From NCBI GenBank assembly GCA_008638375.1, contig CM018033.1, positions 19,427,794 to 19,491,793 on the forward strand: a DNA stretch of 64,000 bases. Reading direction: 5' to 3'. Within the stretch, counting starts at the first letter, position 1. Every line of letters starts with the position of its first letter. Below are positions 35,301 to 47,300 of the stretch, one piece after another. The notes under the pieces are model-generated. The model ran no database searches, had not been told where the DNA came from, and saw nothing but the letters and a program-made list of their open reading frames with translations. This stretch comes from Nyssa sinensis (taxonomy: Eukaryota > Streptophyta > Magnoliopsida > Cornales > Nyssaceae). Made by a program: the position numbers and the translations under genes.

Positions 35301-38300
35301 ATGTGATAATTGTATTCAAGATATGTGTATCAATGACTTTTAAGAGATTTGCTAGTGTTTAAAAAAAATTTACGGTTGCAGTTTTCTATTCCCGTTACGA
35401 ATAACCTGATACTCCCGATACTGTTTTACCGCGACCGATTCGTATCCCATGACCGCAATTTAAATTCATGATATCAGTAACTTTTAAGAGATTTTCTAGT
35501 GATTATAAAAAATTCACAGATGTGACTTCCGATTCTCGTTACGTATCAACCAATACTGTTGCACCACTATTGCGACCGTTATGTGTCCCGATACCGTGAT
35601 TTAAAACCATGCTCTTATCTCATCAAAGAACTCACAAAAGAAAATAAAAGAGTTCTCTCTAGTCTAGAAATTCTAGACTAGAGAGGTGAACATGCTATAC
35701 TTGGAGAGACCAAATAGGCATTTTTTACCTTGTAAAAGGATATCCTATTCCTCTGTACTCAAACACTTCACCAAAGAGCACTCACCACACCCTCCTCCCC
35801 ATACTGTAACTCTAAATAGAAACCGCGCTTGATTTCCTTTACACATGCAACACCAATTGACTACTAGTTTGATGCCTCTTTTGTAGATTATTACTAATCA
35901 GAACCTTCCCAAGGACTATCATTCAATGAAAGAAAGCACCCTGAAAAGAAGCTATGTGCCTCATGGTCTTGAGCAAATCCCAGTTGATCCTTTTAGGGCA
36001 CCCTATAGAGTATAGACTATAGAGAGATTTCACCTCAGTTCCCCTTTTTGACTCCACACTCCTCGAGCACCCACCCTCTTGCTTGTTTGCGACATCATAT
36101 GCATGCTAAGTGACAACGAAAACCTCAATTTTGTGTAACACCCACTTTGAATGGCTTGGTAGAATGAATGTTGATCTATGATGATCCTAAAGAGACTTGG
36201 GAAGATCTAATAAGGAGGGCCCTATCTTTACCAATGATCAATCCATAATTTAACTTGTTGGCATCTCTTAACCTTTGATGTAGTGTATTTACAAATTGCT
36301 CTCACCCTCTTCTAATGTTTCTCCACACTCTCAATAGGAGATCTTTTCTCCATAGATTGCTTTATCTCCCTGCTCAATTTCATACTTCATCTTCATCACC
36401 CTCTTTAACAAATTGTATTTCTCCATCTCGTATGTGTACAATCATTTTCTCAAAAGAGTTTGATTGAACAATTGCAAATCTTGTTTACCTAGTTCCATGA
36501 CTCGCATAGGGAAACAAATTTTTTTTGATAAGTACATAGGGAAACAAATTTTCTTCCCGTCAAGTAGATGGTATTTAAACTCATCACTAGATCCGGATGG
36601 TATGACTGTCTTTCTTCCATCATGGCTGGGAGATTGTTCGGGCTGATAATATGGTTATGTGGCACTTCTTTTGTGAACATGGAACATTTGAGCAGAGTAT
36701 GAATGCTTCTTTTAAAGCCCTAATTCATGCAAAAGGAGTTGAGTTAAATGATTTCCTACCTATTAGTTTGACGAGTAGTGTATATATGTTTGCTCCCTCC
36801 AAGCGAATTGTGAATTGCGAATTGGATTGCACGATCCGAAATGTGGATCATTAGCGATTTGGAATGCAAGATTTAATGTTCTAATGTAAAATATCAAAAG
36901 CCCCCTAAACTTATACAACAAAGAAGAAAATCCATACATAAATCATTGGAATTTTTCCTATATATATTATTACAAATATAATAAAAAAGCATATCACTCT
37001 TTAAATAAACGTATTTTGTTCCACGAAATCAACCTAAAAAAGCTTACTCCTAACGTACCATGTTCTATAACAAGTAACGATCTACTTTTTCATTTCCTTC
37101 CTATGTATTATAATGATCCATGTTTCAGGTAACATTGATCTTAGCCAAAACTTTGGCTCTTCGTTTAAAGACGGTGCTTGACAAGGTGGTCTCATAGTCT
37201 TAGAATGCTTTTGTTTTTTTTTATTTTGGGGGGGGGGGGGCAGTTACATTTTAGATGCGGTGCTTATTGCAAATGAATATGTGGATTTGAGATTGAGTGG
37301 GAAGCCAGATATCATTTATAAATTGGGTATGGAGAAAGCCTATGACCATGTTAATTGAAAGTTTTTTGCTTTATGTCATGGAACACATGGGGTTTGGGGA
37401 GGTGTGGTGGAGATGGATTAAGACTTGTATCTCTATAGTCTTCTTTGCAAGTTTGAAAGGTCTGAGGCAATGGGATCTTCTATCTTCTCTCTTGTGTACT
37501 CTTGTTATGGAGGTCTTGAGTCGGTTGATTGACAAGGTGGTAGAGTTATCAGAACCAAATCAGTGAAGGGGTTGGTTCACTGGTTCAACCGGTTTTATAA
37601 TTAATATATTTATAGTAATTTTTGTATACAAATGAACATAACAAATCATTAGCCTAGTGGTTGAAGAAGTTGGTTTACAACTATGAAGCACGAACACTCT
37701 ATTTTGGCTTACGTGTCCGTGTCGGACATCGACACTCTTGGACACTTTTCGGACACGTGTCCAAATACTTGAATCATGAAAGTTGATAAAATGAAAAAGT
37801 TCTTTATTTTTTATTTAATGATTTTGTTATTTTTAATATCTTAATAATATTTTTTAAATTTGTGTGTTTTTATGTCAATTTTAATTAAATTAACATTAGG
37901 TTTTTATTATATGGTCATATAAAAATATAAAAAATTTATATATATTCAACGTGTCCCTAGCGTGTCCGTGTCTTATTTTTTTGAGAAATAATGTGTTTGC
38001 GTGTTTGTTTCGTGTCCCGTGTCCGTGCTTCTTAGGTTTACAACCTATGACTAGGGGTTCGGCTCTCCATGCCATCAAGATTTTATATTTTGGGATAAGA
38101 TAGCATGTAGTGCAATATATATTGGATGCTGTGCAATACATGTTTATATATGTTATATATTGGGACTAGGGATGATGACGTGCAATACATTGGGAATAGA
38201 CAATATGTTATATATTGGGACAAGAGATGATGCTGTGTAATACATTGGGAAAGGACAACACGCTGCAACAGATGTGATGGAATTATGGAAGATAGTGCAG

Positions 38301-41300
38301 GACAACCCACGTCTTTTAAATTTAAGCCGGTTCATCTCTGTATGATCCAACCAGTATAAGTGAAAAGTGGTCGGTTCACTCCGGTTTTATTGGCAAAACG
38401 ATCCAATTAAAATATCAAACCGGCCGGAGGTTTGGTTCTTGGTTGAACCGGCTAGTCTAGTCCGGTTTTGAAAACTATGGAAGGCGGTTGTGGGTGGTCT
38501 TTGACTGGTTTGGATTTAGTGATGTCAGGGGATCTGGATTCCCACATTTGTTTGTAGATGATACTATCATTTTCTGCAATATAGGAGAAATTCATTTGTG
38601 GTATTTGTGATGCATTTTCATGTGCTTTGAAGTAGTGTGACTTGCGTATCAATTTATTTATGTTAGATATTGTTCCAGTAGGTGATGTGGAGCACGTGAA
38701 TGTCCTAGCAGCTAACCTGGGTTGTGCCATTATAACCTTGGCCATTTTGTATTAGGGATTGCCTCTTGGGACCAACTTTAAAGCAACAATAGTTTGGGAT
38801 TCAGTTGTGGAGAGAATGGAGAGGAGGTTGGTAGGATGAAAAAGGCAATACCTGTTTTAAGGAGGGAAATTGACACTTGTAAAAACACCCTTTTAGTTTA
38901 GCAGCCTATTATTTTCTCTGTTTGGTCTATGTTGCTGAAAGGTTGGAAGAGTTTAGAGAGATTGCTTGTGGTGGTGGATTGGGAAGGAGTACAAGTATCT
39001 TCTTGTATCTTGGGATAAGGTGCATTCCCCTTTAGGCTGTCGGGGTCTCAAGGTATGGTCTTGAAGGCAATTCAATATGAGCTAAGGGGAAAGTGGTTGT
39101 GGCAGTTTCCGGTGGAGACTGTCTGTGGCACAAGGTGGTGGAAGAAGCATGGAGTTAGTCCCTGAGGGTGGAGTTCCTGTTTAGTTGAACTGGTTAGTTT
39201 GCATGGAGTGAGCTTGTGGGAAGGTTTCGTAGAGGTGTGGATGTGGTTGTGGCAGATTCAGATTGTGGTGGGAAATGGGAGCAGAGTTTGATTTTGGCAT
39301 GACATGTGGGGTGATATATTCTTTCAAAGAGGAGATATCCAGACCTTTAAGCATTCATGACATATTTCGATTTTTTTCTTTCTTTATGGGTTGCACCCCC
39401 TTTTTTTTTCTTTATGGGATGCACCCCCTCTAGATGCTTTTTTTAAAATATAATATTACCTAAAAAAGCTACTCTTGATAAGAGTTAACTTGCTCTCTTC
39501 AATAATAACTCTTATAACTTGCAACCCCTCTCAATTGCTCTAAAACCATATCTCAAATGCCAATGGTTTTGAAACAACCCAAAGTAAGGGCCAAGCCAGA
39601 AGGATTCCCACCTTGCCACCCTAGAATGGATGTCCTTACACCTTCCCTACTGGGATCAGCTTACTTTTTCCCAATTCTATCTACGGTCCACACTTCCTGC
39701 AATAAACAAAGGGTGCATCCAAAATAATTCAACTAATTTTCTTTTGGTCTGCAGAACATAACCACATCAGCAAATTTCCATGATTTTCTTGTATCTACAC
39801 TTTTTGTTAATCTCTCCTAATCTGTGGTGCCTTCTCTTTTTCTTGTTTTGGGGGGGGGGGGGGGGGGGGGGTTTGAAAAAATTTAAACCTGCCCTTAAAC
39901 CTAAAGTTACTCATAGAAGTGGCAATTTTGTGAGCTAAATTTAAAAGAAAAACCTGTATCCTGTGCTCTCAAATCCCATTTTTGCTGTTTGCTGGGCTGG
40001 CACTTTCTACTATTCTTGGGTTTTAACAAATAAACCTGTACCTATGCAACATAGTTAATTGGTCATCTTGGGTGACCCAAAGGGGTATGTTTAGAAAGTA
40101 GGTGACTGCATCCTTGTAACTGGCTAAAGTTTGTTTCTATAAACATGAATTTGGTTTTCAATAGGTTTTCTATGATATGGTTGTGGTAGACTTGTAAAAA
40201 AAAATTTATATGGTTGTGGTAGACAACGTGAGATGGAGAGACAGGCAAACCTAAGCAGGGTTTGGGCAAAACATGTTCAGCACAATTTTTTTTTTTTGGG
40301 TTAGGCTTTGTAGTCCCTACTTGGAAAACAGTAAGCCAATGACACCATTTTGGTTCATGATAATCCTGTCAGGGCATGGGATGGCGTAAGCCTGCAGGCA
40401 CAGTAAGATTGGTCCATGTCATTGGCATTATTAATCCAATAGTAGTTGTAAGTTCTGCCTCCTCAAAATTTGTATATTGTTTCCATAAGGATACATAAAG
40501 AAATGTCCTCTCTTCTTGATTTGGCTGTGTAACAAATTTACGAGGTACAATGGATGTTTTATCTCCATATTGGAAACATAGAATACCCATTCAATAAAGC
40601 TGGCAGGCTAATAAGGAGGAAAGGGACTTGGTAGATCATCCTCTTGTTCTTTGCCTGTGGGCAAGGGATTGTTAGTGTTTTTTGCTCTCCATTTTTTGTT
40701 GTGTTTGGGCTATTCCCCCTTCATTGAAGGAGCTTCTTTTGTGTTGGAGTGGTTCCCATGTGAAGGGCTAGAAGGGTGTGAAGGATGGTGCCAATGTGCT
40801 TGATTTGGAGCATGTGGAGAGAGAAATAGGAGAGTTTTTGAGGGTGAAGAACAACTCCTTTATATGTTCAAATATAGTGTTTTGAGATTACTTATCTTTT
40901 TGGCCAATAAGGCCTTTCCTTTGTATGCGGTTTCTGTAGTGGATTTTTTGGGGATTCTAAGGCCTACTTAATAGTGGCCTTCCCTTTGTAAATATGGGTT
41001 CGCACTTCGCCCTCCCTCGGGCACTTTGTTAATATATACTCTCTTATTTAAAAAAAAAGCTGGCAGGCTAAACTGATTAAGTGTTAATTTTGTTGAGTCA
41101 ATTCTCTGATGCTATTTGGGTTGTTTTCTATCAATTGTCTTTCTCATGTTATTAATTTCTTTTTGTTTACTTTAGATTGTGAAAAGCCTATTTCTTTCAT
41201 TTCATGTGTTGGCCTATTTTGAGTTCATAGTCTTGAGGCGATCGATCGGAATTGAATAATGTCTTGTTTTGCTTCAATGAATTTTTGTCTGCAGAAGGAT

Positions 41301-44300
41301 AACAAATCCAGTACAAGGGAATATGAAGGGCAGGAAGTACTGCGTGTGCGTGCCTATGGGTCATCATTTTTCACCCTTGGAATAAATATAAGGTTTTCCT
41401 TTTTTACTCCATCCAAATGAACTGTGTATTTTCCTCTGATGTTTAGAATGGATGGCTCTCATCATATATATATTTTTTTGTATATGTTGGTGTAGAAGTC
41501 TAGATTCTAGGCAATTGATTGTACATGCCACATATGACAAAGCTGGGAGTTAATGTAGAAATTTTCTTAGTTTTGATACATTTCTTTGTTCCTCCATTTT
41601 TACTTTCTTTATATTTTTTTCTCTTTACAAAATATAAAAAAAGATTTCATGCCATCTTGATTTGCTAATAGAATATTAGAATGTAGACACTGCATTTTGT
41701 TTTTAGCATACGCATAAATAAGGCAATTATGGATGGTAATTTTTGAACTTCAGCTAATTCATTGGAAAGACTGATTATATAATTTCTGTGACAAGCTAAA
41801 GCCATTGGGGGGTTACATTCAAAATAACACCATAGTCTGGGAGTGCGGATGAAGACAGTGAAACGGAGCGAATTGTATACACTGTTTGGACTTGAGAGTG
41901 ATTAAAATAAATTGAGTTACCAAGTGTGGGGATTTCACTTTGGAGGATAGATTCCCTCACCTTTTTTTTTCTTCTCCAAATTACCTCTAATTGAGAAGCT
42001 TTTGTGGACTACAATGATAATGGGATTGTTTGGGCTCCTTGCTTTAGAAGGGATTTTTAAGATTGGGAGTCGGAGGAGTTTGTGAGTTTAATGTCTCTTC
42101 TTTATCATATCTGCTCGGATAAGGACAATGAGGATTCTCTTCTTTGGAGTGTGGGCAATGGGGGAAATTTTTGGTCAAGTCTTTGTACTTGCAACTAGCC
42201 TGAAGGGAAGTTAAGGATTTTCCTTGGAAGGTTATATGGCGTTCCTACGCTCCTAAAATGGTGGCTTTCTTTTCTTGGACAGTGGGTTTTTGACCATTTT
42301 GATGTTGGACAACCTGCAAAAAAGAGGCATCTGTTTGGCTAATAGGTGCTATATGTGCCATGAGGAGGAAGAATCTGTTAATTACTTGTTCATCCACAGC
42401 TCGGTTGTTAGAGATTTATGGAATATTCTCTTTTTCTCTTTTTGGTTGTTCTTGGGTGATGCCTTGTTCGGTGGGGGGTTGTTAAAGATATGGCAAGGGC
42501 TTGTGTTATTTTTACTGTTAGGAATTTGGAGATTAGCTCCTCTTTGTATTTTTTGGTGTACATGGAGGGAGAGAAATACTAGAATTTTTAAAGGAGAGTT
42601 AACTCTTCTTAATAGATTTATAGATAGATTGTTGAAATCTCTTAACTTTTTGGGTAATCGAATCTTACCCGTCTAATATTGATACTTTTATAGCGTTTGG
42701 GGGAGAGGGTTTAAGCCTTTTTTTGTTAGTTGCGCAGTTATTTATTTATTTATTTTTAAGTATTGTGCCTTTCTTGGGTGGTTTTACTGAAATTGTACTT
42801 ATCAAAAAAAAGTATTCATAGGAATATGAGTAGTTGGAAGCGTGGTATAGTAACTAATATAGCCTTTTTTTCTTTCTTTCTTTTTTCGTTCTCTTGTAAT
42901 TTCTGCGGCAACCTAAAGCCATTGGGGTTTACATTCAAAATAATACCGAAGTCTGGGAGCGGGGATGAAGATGGGGTAATAGAGCGAGTTTTTATTTGAT
43001 TGATTTTTTTGGGGGGTTGGGGCAGGTTATTAATCCTGTTGTATTTTCTGCCTGTTATAGCTGAAACATTTCGGTTTACTCAAAAAATTGATGCTAAAAC
43101 CTTTATATTTTGCAATGGCACTTACTTTGGGGGCGTTTCACGCTGCTTTAGGCATTTTGCATGGTCCCAAGTTTTCTGACTGTACAAAGCGTGCCACCAT
43201 CTATTAGTTTGTCTGTGTGTGTTAAAACATGTTGTAGGCATTGCACTATATGAAGTGTCGTGGAGAAAATAAATAAATATACTATTCCATACTTAAACCC
43301 TAACTGCCCTCGCCTTTCTTCAAGCTCCCCTTTTGGCCCAACTTCCACCCGTGGGTTCTTCAAGCAGCTATAGACTTTGGCTTTGACTAGCTCTTCCTTG
43401 CTTCATTTGTTCATTCATTCATCATCTCTACTTCTACCGCCACCGCCGCTGATGATGAATTCTCCACTCATTTATTTGTTTATGTTTATTCAGTCTGTTT
43501 TGCTTTGAATTCCCTTTACTATTAGCTTGGAAGTTTTTGGATTGGAACTCAAAAGTCCCAAACAGCCTGGATTGTGTTTTGAATATTATATGTGACAAAT
43601 TTTTTGTCAAGTATTCGTGACAATTGTTTTGTCAAGTATTCGTGACGATTTTTGCCTTGGGGTGACGGTAAGGTTGCTCTATTGTGACCTGGCCGAGTCA
43701 CTGAAATAGCCTGGCTGCATTTATCTAACTCTCCTCAGACCCCTGCAGCAATGGGAGTCTCGTGCACTAGACTAGCCCTTCATATGTGACAAAAATATCT
43801 CATTCACCAAAAAAATTCTTTTTCTTTATTCCTTTTTAATGCAGAAATCTTAAAAGATTTCAGAGATCTTTAAATTGGAAAAAACACATTCGTGATAATT
43901 TATGATAACTGAAACATGGCTGTTTGTCATATATTTTGAAGATTTGCTATGGTAAAATTAAACTCTTCCACATCACTATAATATGACATTTTTTTGGGAC
44001 AAGTATATGTGACAAAGAAAAGTCTTTTGCAAAAACATTTTTTTTCCTTCTAATGCAGCAATATTAAAAAATTTTAGAGATCTTTAAATTGAAAGAAAGC
44101 ACTTATTTTTGATAATTTATGATAACCGAAACACAGCTGTTTGTCATTTATTTTGAATATTCAGTACAGTAAAATTATAAAACTCTCCAAGATCAGTAAC
44201 TCACTGTTATAATTTTATTTAGTTTGACATATAGGATTTTGGTTGTGGGTAAATCTAAAATGAAACATTTGATTAATCTTGTATTCAGTGAATGCTTGTC

Positions 44301-47300
44301 ATGCTGATATGTACTTGTACTGTATTTATGTTTTCAAAACTCATTGTTACCAGAGACCTAATGTTTTTCTAAAAGCCTATATTTTCTTTAAAACTTGTCG
44401 AGATATTTTGGAGCATTTGTTAGTAATGGCAGTATTGTAATTTTATTTACCTTAATAATAAAACATAGAGGTATGGGAATGGGTCATTTATTTCAACTTC
44501 TTTTTCCTCAGAAATATTCTCTCATTCTTTTTCTTTTCTTTTCTTCGTCTTCTTCTTTTACCAAACCTTAGAATCATACAAATAAAGCATTTCAACTTGG
44601 TATCAGAGCACTATTGAAGCCAAAAAAACTCATAGAAAATACTGTGTAAGACATCAAACTACAAGAGGAAGCCCAGAAGTATGCTGACGTCATCGTCTGT
44701 AAGCCGGCGTCATTGTCTGGCGTAATTTTTTAGGTTGTTTGGTGGGATTTTTCCAATCTTGAATGTTTTTCGAAAAAAAATTGAGGTATAAAGCTATAAT
44801 GGTGGCAAAGGGTTCCACTCAATCCTATAGTATTGATTACCAAGAAACGATTGCTCCGGTGGCTAAGATGAATTCCATTAGAGTATTGCTCTCTTTAGTT
44901 GCTAATATGGGATGGTCTCTTCAACAATTAGATATGAAGAATGCCTTTCTCAAACGTCCTACAAAAGTACTACCAAAAAAAAAAAAAAATACTATTATAA
45001 GCTTACTTTTCACTTTACATTAGTTTGAGCAAACTCAAACGAGCACTTACTGCTTACCTATTAAAACTCAAAACAAGTAGTGGAGAGTTATGAAAAATGT
45101 TTAGTGTAACATGTAACATATATACAATAATTCTAAGATTCATAAATTTGTCTCAAATTTTGCATGTCAAAATCATTTAGAAACACATCAAATCATATAA
45201 ATGATGTGAACCAATGATACATGGCGTGTCATTCAAGATTTGAAATTCGAGATAAAAATTTGATAGGTTTAGCATTTATCATATAGTAAGAAGGTTAAAA
45301 GTTGAAACAAATGAGGGATTCTAAAAATCAAGACAAGGAAAAAAAAAAGAGATAGTGAGACTTAAGGAAAATTAGTAAATTTGAGTAGTGATTAAGACTC
45401 CATTTGAATGATGGATGGATTTACCATGAAGAGATTATGATTCAAAGTACAAATGTATAAGAAAAACTAATAAATTTGAGTAGTGTGACCCAATTTTGCC
45501 ACGTCATCTGCATCGTTAGACACGTGGTGTCTATATCAATGCATTTATCCACGTCAGCTAGGGAAACACTATAGTGCCGATTTAGTATATTTCTTCTCTT
45601 GGATCGGTTCAGCACCTTTTTGACCAATTTTCATCTGGTTCAGACCAGTCCCCACAATTTTTCAACCTTCTGAATTTGTTTTTGGCATATGTTTGGCCTA
45701 GTTCCTCATCGATAGTCTATTTTTGCTCAACTGTACCCATTTTTATCCACACTATGGACTTCTTAGACTATCAAAGAACTCTACCTATACAATTTATTCA
45801 ATGATTCTGCAAATATTGTCACAAGTATAGTCATATTCTTTTGGATTGCCCTACTCGAGTGTGCAAATTCTGTCAGAAGCTTATATAAGGCCACTATTTG
45901 AATGATTGTCCCTGCAATCCTTGCAAACAATTCCGTAGCTACTTTCTCGAAGAAATTAACTCAATCATAGTAGTTAGTCTGCATCCCAATCCCTTATTAA
46001 GAGTTCTCATACTCCATCCATTCTTGGCACTAAGCTTGATGCCATCATCAAACAAATTTTTGCTAATTTTAGCACTTGTTCTGACAACCACTTAGAATTT
46101 ATTGATTTTCCCTAGATGGTTACATATCCATAGGATAGTTGAAATTGAGCTTTATTGCATCTCGAAAAATATAAATGGAAAAAATTTAGGGAGATTCAAT
46201 CATAAGTCCCTCATAAAGTGCTTAATAAGCGCAAGGTCCAACTCAAAATATCTTAATCCAAAAAGTCCTTAGGAATTTTGTTGACAAAAATGCCCATTCT
46301 TGCAAAAACATGGAAGAAACAACTTCTTTATATCCAACCTGCTCCAGAGATGCAATGTTATCACTTTTTTGTTTTTGAAATTTCAAAATTAAATAACTTA
46401 CAATATATAAGTACATTTTTCATGAAAAATATATATTTGGACTTTAAAAATTGAGATATTTGAAACAAGATCCATATTGCATAAAAAATTATGTTAAAAA
46501 AATAATCTTTTTTCAACAGAATTTTTTTGTACGTGGGTTACCCCCCTTTGGTTCCTTGTTTATAATATACTAATCTTACTGATCATAAAAAAAAAAACTA
46601 ATGACCAAGACCACGTGTGTCAATGTTAGTGGCCACGTGGACATGTAATAGATGTGTTCTAAAATAATGGAAAAATTTATATTCCATTTGTGATATTCTT
46701 AGAAAGTAGCAGACATTTATCTCTGAATATCCCAGAATTCTTGTTGTAATTTGCATATTCGATGGAATATGATGCATTCTCGTGAGTATCTCCATATTGG
46801 GGTCAATAGTTGCTAAATTACAAATATAACTTATTTGGATTGTATTAATTTTGTAGAAGGGATGCTCTACATAGAGTTATTTAGATCCTTCTTGATATTT
46901 TGTTTGACACTAGTTTGAGAAATTAAGGTGTGTCGACTTGTGTTTTAGTGACAATTAAGATTTTGCAGTGAATGCTTGTCATGCTGATATGTACTTGTAC
47001 TGTATTTATGTTTTCAAAATTCATTGTTACCAGAGACTTGATGTTTTTCTAAAAGCCAATATTTTCTTTAAAACTTGTTGAGATGTTTTGGAGCCTTTGT
47101 TAGTAATGGCATTATTGTAATTTTATTTACCTTAATAATAAAACATAGAGGTATGGGATTGGGTCATTTATTCCAACTTCTTTTTCCTCAGAAATATTCT
47201 CTCATTCTTTTTCTTTTTCTTTTCTTTTCTTCGTCTTCTTCTTTTTACCAAACCTTAGAATTATACAAATAAAGCATTTCAACTTGGTATCAAAGCACTA

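Larger units (their letters stand above)
37544..38476. mobile_element. Inverted-repeat element with AGTTNTCARAACC ends, inserted in the LINE
   Basis: The left end is AGTTATCAGAACCAAAT. The reverse complement of the right end is AGTTTTCAAAACCGGACT. Both ends carry GGTTCAACCGG-type motifs. LINE coding sequence resumes after it. It carries the Mutator-like MITE at 37682-38034 and a 55-bp tandem duplication at 38148-38257. No protein is encoded. Confidence 0.65.
36565..39360 (+). pseudogene. LINE (L1-type) reverse transcriptase, interrupted twice
   Basis: In order on the plus strand: [35 protein letters not shown]; a break by the repeat at 36799-37127; [42 protein letters not shown] and [16 protein letters not shown]; a break by the element at 37544-38476; then FVDDTIIFC (the catalytic box, FVDD in place of FADD), [20 protein letters not shown] and [13 protein letters not shown]. 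Many stops are present. It is in the same orientation as MED14. Confidence 0.85.
27801..41294 (+). other. MED14 intron 2 (13.5 kb), transposon-filled
   Basis: The contents are listed individually: a PIF/Harbinger-like element, a repeat pair, LINE fragments on both strands, inverted-repeat elements, a solo LTR, a Mutator-like MITE, and long C and G homopolymers. 39361-40595 holds no recognisable gene. Confidence 0.9.

Noticed and set aside
36565..42815. One single LINE spanning from intron 2 into intron 3
   Set aside because: MED14 exon 3 (41295-41392) lies between the two parts, and another LINE tail with its own target duplication (40596-41071) intervenes. They are separate insertions.
43588..43793. 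ATATGTGACAAA pair as the target duplication of the Au-like SINE
   Set aside because: The left copy is about 50 bp from the SINE start and the local sequence has further GTGACAA repeats, so the pair is not convincing.
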